DNA from: Candidatus Poseidonia alphae | Lineage (GTDB): Archaea; Thermoplasmatota; Poseidoniia; Poseidoniales; Poseidoniaceae | NCBI GenBank assembly: GCA_002505405.1 | Contig: DAVD01000044.1 | Location: 1-36,243, forward strand | Direction: 5' to 3' | DNA length: 36,243 nucleotides | In this document: piece after piece, positions 17,737-24,900 of the stretch | Layout of the letters: each line of letters starts with the position of its first letter | Numbering within the stretch: the stretch's first letter is position 1 | Made by a program: the position numbers and the translations under genes | The notes under the pieces: generated by a model | What the model was told of the DNA's origin: nothing | Databases searched by the model: none | Seen by the model: only the letters and a program-made list of their open reading frames with translations

Positions 17737-18162
17737 ATGAGTGGGGAAGCCGTCACAAGCGATGTGCGTTCTTTATGGAGGCTCATCGGAGGGTCTGCAT
17801 TTATGGCCTCACTGTGCTGCTTCCCGAGCATAGTATTGGTCTTCTTTGGCCTTGCAAGCGTCTCAACAGCCGCAGCCCTTTCCGATGACCTCTACTGGGG
17901 ATACAACGGCATGGGTTGGTTCAGACCGCTTCTCTTGTTCGCCTCAGCATTGATGGTTGTTGTCGGCTTGGTGGTTTACTTCCGAAAAGAGGGCATCTGT
18001 AGCCTTGACGAAGTAAAACGACAACGGCAAAGAGTCATCAACACAAGCCTCATTGTTGGAACGTTCACGGTTCTGCTTTATGTTGTGTTCAACTTTGTGA
18101 TCTTAACCGAACTTGGAATCGCCATGGATCTCCCATGGGAATCAAGTCGCCTTTGGAATTAA
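17737..18162 (+). CDS. Small membrane protein, MerT-like
   Basis: A 141-residue protein with three or four hydrophobic segments. The first (about residues 17-45) holds a Cys-Cys pair (C27-C28 in MASLCCFPSIVL), followed by a loop and then a helix after WFRPLL, and a YFRKEGIC turn with a third Cys. This order (CC in helix 1, an aromatic-Arg-Pro turn before helix 2, Cys after helix 2) recalls MerT-type mercuric-ion transporters and relatives. Metal or thiol handling is therefore possible but not shown, and no mer regulator or reductase is nearby. The frame opens at TTG 17728, but ATG 17737 is the likely start. It ends three bases from the convergent phosphopantetheinyl transferase gene. Confidence 0.65.
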   Translation: MSGEAVTSDVRSLWRLIGGSAFMASLCCFPSIVLVFFGLASVSTAAALSDDLYWGYNGMGWFRPLLLFASALMVVVGLVVYFRKEGICSLDEVKRQRQRVINTSLIVGTFTVLLYVVFNFVILTELGIAMDLPWESSRLWN

Positions 18163-18165
18163 CGC

Positions 18166-18933
18166 TCAGATGTTGTTCCGATTCGTGTTGCACCCAACAC
18201 CCCAGTCTGGCCGGCCCTGCATGGCAATTCGCGTCTCTTCCAAAAGGCGGTCTTCTGCAGTCAGGTGAGCGGTCGGTTTGGTTCGAATTGCAAGGGCCAA
18301 CTGATAACCGTCATGTTCCCAGTTTACCAATTGAATTTTTGAATTTTCAATTGAAATAATATGTTCCGATTCCCCAATTGAAAGTTTAATTTTACGCGGA
18401 TTCAAATGCATGCCTTTCCGCATTGCTTTTTGTATGGCTTCTTTCGAAGTCCACAACATCATTGCCGACTCAGGATTCTTGCGTAGATGTTCCAATTCAT
18501 CACCTTTTGAGATGAGATCAAAGGCGTTCGGGGCAAGCGCACGTTGAGCCGGTTCGGCATCGATACCAACATTCAACTCCGAATCGGATAAAGCAAGGAA
18601 TACATGACCATCGCTGTGTGATATCGAAAACGAGGGAAGGGGAGTGTTCATCCAGATCCCTTGTAGAAACGCAACCCGTGGCGCCCGGTGCTCGTCCCGC
18701 ACGATTTCAAGTACGTTGAGGTCAACGATACCCCAAAGCCCGAGACAATGGCCCAATAACCAACGACCACTCAGGTGCTCGTCGCTTCGTTTTGAAGTTG
18801 CAAAGGTCGCCACCTCATCTGCATTTGCAAGCGGGACATCGACGAATTTCAAATGCCGTATCGGCATTGAATACACACGAACATGGTTCGCAAAAGATTG
18901 AGGGACATCGAGGGAAACGACATCGGACTCCAT
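18166..18933 (-). CDS. 4'-phosphopantetheinyl transferase (Sfp/PfaE-like)
   Basis: This enzyme moves the phosphopantetheine arm of coenzyme A onto carrier proteins. The 255-residue length is that of the pseudo-dimeric Sfp type. Seen motifs are FSISHSDGHVFLAL (H106), the magnesium-binding NVGIDAEPAQR (D125, E127), and the catalytic WTSKEAIQKAMRKGM (W161, K164, E165, K169). ATG 18933 follows GGTGG and lies 11 bases after the stop of the giant synthase, so the two are almost certainly co-transcribed. The expected substrates are the three carrier domains of that synthase. These have Thr at the attachment site, so this enzyme may have unusual acceptor tolerance, or may serve another carrier. The family call is firm; the partner is inferred from context. 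Confidence 0.9.
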   Translation of the reverse strand: MESDVVSLDVPQSFANHVRVYSMPIRHLKFVDVPLANADEVATFATSKRSDEHLSGRWLLGHCLGLWGIVDLNVLEIVRDEHRAPRVAFLQGIWMNTPLPSFSISHSDGHVFLALSDSELNVGIDAEPAQRALAPNAFDLISKGDELEHLRKNPESAMMLWTSKEAIQKAMRKGMHLNPRKIKLSIGESEHIISIENSKIQLVNWEHDGYQLALAIRTKPTAHLTAEDRLLEETRIAMQGRPDWGVGCNTNRNNI

Positions 18934-18944
18934 GGAACCACCGC

Positions 18945-21900
18945 TTAACGATTAAATTCAAATTTCTGTTCGTCTGCAACTGGAGCCATCGCTTTCAATC
19001 TCAAACCTTTCATCGCCAATACCGGTGCGTCATCGTCACCGACAATGACGACGTCATGAACAGTGACTCCGTCATCATCCGAGGAAGTTTGTATGCTCCT
19101 TAGACGAAGGGTTTCGTCGTTCTCAGGGACACGGAGCATGGTCGACCAACCAATGCCGACCGGCAGACTGCTGAAGCCCTTGGATTCCATCGCAACCAAA
19201 CCTGCGTTTTGGAAACCGGCTTCAATGAGCATCGGCAGGGATTCCAATAGAACGGATTCTCCATCGGCTTCAATTGAAAACTGGTCCGTTAGAGGGAGTT
19301 GATGGCGCATCAGGGCAAGTCCGTCAATTCCAGGTGTTTCTTCATCACCAACACCTTGCAACACACCTCCGTGAGATTGGAACCTCGCTCCGTGGAAATA
19401 GCGCATGTAAATGAAAGCTGGATTCTGTATGAGTTCTCCTGCTGGAGGTATTCCAATTCCCGGGAGTTCATCGACCTCACGCTGAAGGAATGGGCACAAG
19501 TCCTCGCATTTCTCTACCAGGCGTACGGTCGCAACATGGTGTTCCCGTTCTCCGAACACTTCTCCTTTAGAATTGGTCAGGTCAGACACCAAAGAACACT
19601 TGATCCACGTCATGTCGTCATCTTGGCGGTCCAATTGAGCCACCACACGAACCGTCATTGGACCCTTCATCAGTTTAACAGGCAAGCCAAACGAGACGTC
19701 TTCAAAGCCTGCTAGGCAGGTTGAGGGGCGTAAGAGAAGTGAACTTTGTGCAAACATCTCAAGAGCCATGACACCAGGGTGATACGGCACACCATCAATG
19801 GCGTGATCGGTGAGGAAAGGGTGGTCTTCAACAGAGAGCGTGCATTGGGTCGTCATACCAGACCCTTCTTCGAGATTCAACACTTTGTCAATGAACGGGA
19901 AACGGGCAGGGTCGGCAATGGTTGCAGCCATGCCGGGAGGTAATTTCAGCGGGGCTTCTCGGAAGGAGTCAAAACGGTCCATCAGACCGAGAGAACCACA
20001 ACCGAGCACTCTTCTTTTCCCACCACGAAGGGCTTCGTCAACGAAGATGTTGACACCGTCTTCAACGGAGAGCGTTTCAATTCCTGCCGCTTCGAACACG
20101 GCTTCAATTGAACCGCGTGTTGCCATGCCGACGTCTCGCCAACCGGTCCATCCAATAGCCACCGCACGGCAAGAGGAACTCGCCGTAAGCCGTGACATCT
20201 CTGCATCGAGTACTGAATTGGCTGCGGCATAGTCAGTTTGTCCTCCATTGCCGAAACGGCCAGCAACGCTGGTGAAGCAAGCGGCAAACTCGGGATAATC
20301 CCGTCCAGAAGCACGTACTGCTCCCAGAAGTGCTCGCCATCCATCGATTTTCACACGCACGACTCGGTCAAAGATTTCGTGAGATTTGTCCGTGACACGT
20401 TTGGAATCCTCCAGACCTGCCCCGTGAACGATTCCAGTAATCGGCTTTCCAAGTCCTTCTCCCAGAGACGTCAGAGCCTCGTGATCCATGACATTCACAG
20501 ACCGATACTCCGCAGTATTCCCAGATTGGCGAATGGTGTCAATCGTGATGTAAACGTCCATACTCCGAGTGAATTTCTGCCATGCATTGTTCCATTCAAC
20601 CATGGTGACTTTGCCATTCTCTGAAGCCTCTATGAGCCGTTCACGGAGTGCATTCTTTTCCTCTGCAAGTTGTGCATCATCCCAACCAACCCACGCATGT
20701 GTTGATTCAATCAACGACGAGCGCCCGAGGAGAACAAAGTGCGCTCCTGAATTTGGACTGGCTTGTGCAACTCCAATCACGGACGCGGCAGTAACCCCTG
20801 AACCACCGCCCGATACAAGCCATGTATCGTCCTTGGTCAAGGGTTGAGTTTCGTCTACAAGGTCTTCTGCAAACGCTACGAGGGCCCAACGACGTCCATC
20901 ACGGTCCAGACCGACCTCGACATCTCCATCGAGTTCGAACAGGTCATGTTCAATCTGCTTAGCAGCCGCAACTTCTTCAAAGAGAAGATCAGGGTGAAGG
21001 TCAATGGCTCTGCAGCGCAAGTCCGGTCGCTCAAAGGCGTAGGATTTGGTTACGCCAGAGGCAGCACACTGAACTGAATTGAAACGTTCACCAATGTTTC
21101 CATGGCGCCCGTCCATTGCGGTCACGGAGGCGACCACAGCAGGCTTTTGATCAGAAAGATGGTTGTTTAACTCTTTGAGTAAAGCAAACCATCCGTGGCC
21201 TGCAAGAGCGATCTGTGAAGAAGGGGTCGTATCTTCCTCCCACTGTGCCGAGGCGATTTTCATAGGAGCCATGTGAATCAACGCGCCAATGGAAGTCGCC
21301 TTGAGTTGTTCGCAAACCCATGCCAGGTGTTCGGGTTGCTCAGGGTCAGCTCGGTAAACAGTTCGTCCACCTTCGTCAAGAACGGAGGGGTCTCGGATTC
21401 GACTTTCGAAACCAACACGAACCGCGTGCAAACCTCGGGCATCCATACGCTGACAGAAGGCTTCTGCAATACCCCAGCCGTCATCGGTGACGACAACGGT
21501 TCCATCAATTGAAAGTGGGCTTGGGGTGCCGTTGCAGTCTTCAACTTCAACCTGCCAACGACGGGTGCCCATGGATACCACATGGTGGTCATCATGACCA
21601 ATTACCGCCTCTACTGTTGCCTCCTGAGGGAGTTCAATATCAGAAGATACCCCGCCTGTCATCTTGATGATGTAGGCTGTGAAGTGATTCAAGGTCGGAT
21701 GGTCGGAGAGGACAAAGTCCTCGTCGACTGGAAGTGTGAACCGTTCACGAATGTCTCCCATGATTTCGGCTTGTTTGACAGTATCAATGCCAAGTTCGCC
21801 CTCCAAATCTTGGTCCATTTCAATAAAGTCCGCTGGGTAACCGGTATGTTCGACGACCACTTCAACAAGAACCGCTTCAATGTCAGGGTTGGTTCCTGCT

Positions 21901-24900
21901 GCCGCTGGCGTTCGTACTGGCTTTACAGCCTCTTCAGAAGCCGCCGCAGGCATCACTGGGGAAACCGGAGCAGGCGTCGGTTCAGGAGTTGAAACCGTCC
22001 CGCCCTGCATTTTCTGGATGTATCCCATCATATGATTCAAAGTCGGATAGTCGGAGAGAACAAAGTCCTCATCGATTGGAAGAGAAAACCGTTCACGGAT
22101 ATCGGCCATGATTTCGGCTTGTTTGACCGTATCAATTCCAAGCTCCCCCTCCAAATCTTGGTCCAACTCAATAAAATCAGCTGGGTACTTTGTATGTTCA
22201 ACAACAACTTCAACGACAATATCTCGCATGGATGCATCGTCCACCACGGGTACGACTGAAGTTGCCGGTTTGATGTCGGGAAGGACCTCTTTAACAGCCA
22301 CGGGTGAAGGGGATGCGACCGTTTGTGGCGAAGCCACGGTGACGGCCCCCCCGGTCATCTGTTGGATGTAGGAGATCATATGGTTCAGCGTTGGATAGTC
22401 GGAGAGAATGAAATCTTCATCCACCGGAAGTGAAAACTTTTCTCGAATATCTGCCATGATCTCTGCTTGTTTCACCGTATCAATTCCAAGTTCACCTTCT
22501 AAATCTTGGTCCAGTTCTATGAAATCAGACGGATAACCCGTATGCGTCACGACCACATCAATCACCGTTTGAACGGTCGATCCATCGCTTACAACGGCGA
22601 CAGGGGCTGATTGGGCCACGGGCACAACAACCGGAGGAGCGGGCACGTGTACCGGAACCGGTGGAGCAACATCGGGTTGAGGGGACGGTTTTCCTTCCCA
22701 GTCCACTGTAGGCTGCCAGGGTTCACCCTGAACACCGCCGTGGAGATTGTCATCTCCGTTGACGTAAGCCACGAGCTTGTTCTGAAGGATTCGCAACACG
22801 ACGTCATCTGTTCCAGCCAGGTCCCTTGCCCAAGCCAGCAACACCGCTCCATTGATACGCTCACCCTCAATCGGCCATCGGCGAACCAGGGAAAGTGCGA
22901 TTTGTGAGCCAAACCCTGCGGCAAACCGAAGACCGTATCTAAGTTCGGGATAATCTCCACCGGTTGAAAGGTTCAATTGACCCAATTCAGGGTCTCTTTC
23001 TTTGTGGTTGGCGATTGGAGGGATACGTCCAGTGAGCATTCCATAGAACATGCTTGCATCTTCTATACCGACCGCCATTGGGTGTCCTGTGAATCCTTTG
23101 GTATTGGCAATCACCAACTTATTTGTAGAATCTCCAAATGTTTGTCGAAGGGCCTTGACTTCGGATTGTGCTGAACCGCCTCGTGCTGGAGTGTAGGTTT
23201 CGTGAGAGAAGAAGACCGTTTTTGGAGCGATTTCATGCCGGTCAATGTTCCACCGTTGTTCCATGGAAGTGATGAAACCGTTGACAATTTGACCAACATG
23301 TTCCACATCAAGACGTGTTCCGTGATACGCTGAATTGGCCGTTGTTGAACCAAGGAATTCAGCGATTGGCTGCACCCCACGCTGCTTGGCTTCAGAATGG
23401 CGTTCAACGACAAAGGCTGCGGCTCCCATTCCGAGAATGAGTCCGTTACGCCGTCGGTCAAACGGTAAGGCTGTTTCTTCGACAACATTGTTGGTTGCAG
23501 CCGCACCGGAAGCAGCGAACCCTCCAGCAATCCATTCCCAGAGGTCGTCGCCGGTTACATCGTCTGCACTGATGATGACGACACGGTCAACACGGTCGTT
23601 TTCCAGCCAATCTTCTGCAACACCGAAAGCGGCTGTGGCTGATGCACAAGCGAGATTGATGGTGGTATTGGGCCCGCGAATCCCTGTATATTGAGCGAAT
23701 TGTGAGTGCCCCATGTTCAGGGCTTGGAAGAGGTAGCGTCGGTCAAAGCGTCCTTCACCGTCATCTCCGTTGGTTTTTGCATGCTTTGAAGCCATTTGCA
23801 ATCCAGGGAAACACGATGAAAAGACGATACCTGTTCGTTCACGCTGTATCTGAGGGACCTGCCAGTTTCGGATGAGTCGAAGCCCACCCTTTCCGACTTG
23901 TTCGACCGGAGTCAATGGGATTCCAGCATCACGAAGGGCTAACAATCCAGCAGCAACCGACAATTGAGTGCTGATGTCCCAAGCCAGGACCGCTTTCGGA
24001 TCGATTCCAAATTCTTCGGAAAGGTCGAATGCACCCTTGAGCCCTGCGAGTTGCGGAATGTCTCCAAACACTGTGGCTTGGTCCATATTCACCGAACCGT
24101 CACGACCTTTGATCAAACGGACAATGTTCTTATCCAACAGACGCTGTTTGTATTCATCGGATACTTCACTGATGCATGTTTCTCCACGAACGAGTTTCTC
24201 AAACGTATCTTCTGAAAAGACACGGTCCATGCCGGGCAACCCAAGCGAGACTCCAGTAATGACGAACGGATCTACGTCTCTAGAAGAGCCGGAACGTGTC
24301 TGCAGCGCAGAAACAGTTTGGATGTTTTGTTGTTGCAATTGAGCAGGAGCAGTTACGGACGACATTGGCGTCCATGATGAAGGCGGCTTACGCACCCAGC
24401 GGGCAAGGTCGCCGGCAGTTTGGGCCAGACTTGCGTTGTATTCCCCGTCGGTTTCTGCTTCCGCAGCCAAGGTTGAAATCACTTGTTGGATGGAGGTTTC
24501 ACTCAAGCCCAAGCCCTCACGAAGCATGACGTGCCCGTGACAAAAAGAAGCAGGATAATTGCTGAAGGTGCCGATTCGGTCGCCCACATAAGCACGAATG
24601 GCTCGCTCAAGAGCAAAATCACTGTCCATGGCTGGTTGTTGAACCATGGAAGGACGGGGTGCGCTTGTAGAAGCGCCACCGTTTGGTAGCGGTCGTGCTC
24701 TCAAACGAAGCGATTCAAGGTCGGCTGAAGATGGACCGCTTCCGATGGCCCCTTCTTGATGTGCTTCAATCGGCCCTGCTCTGAAGGCTTCGCTCAACAT
24801 TTCTGAATTTGAATCCGGCCACTGAGGGGGGCGTCCAGCCAGTGCAAGTGCGCCCAAAGCGGTAAGGAATGTAGCGATGCCACCTTGTTTGGGATGGTTG

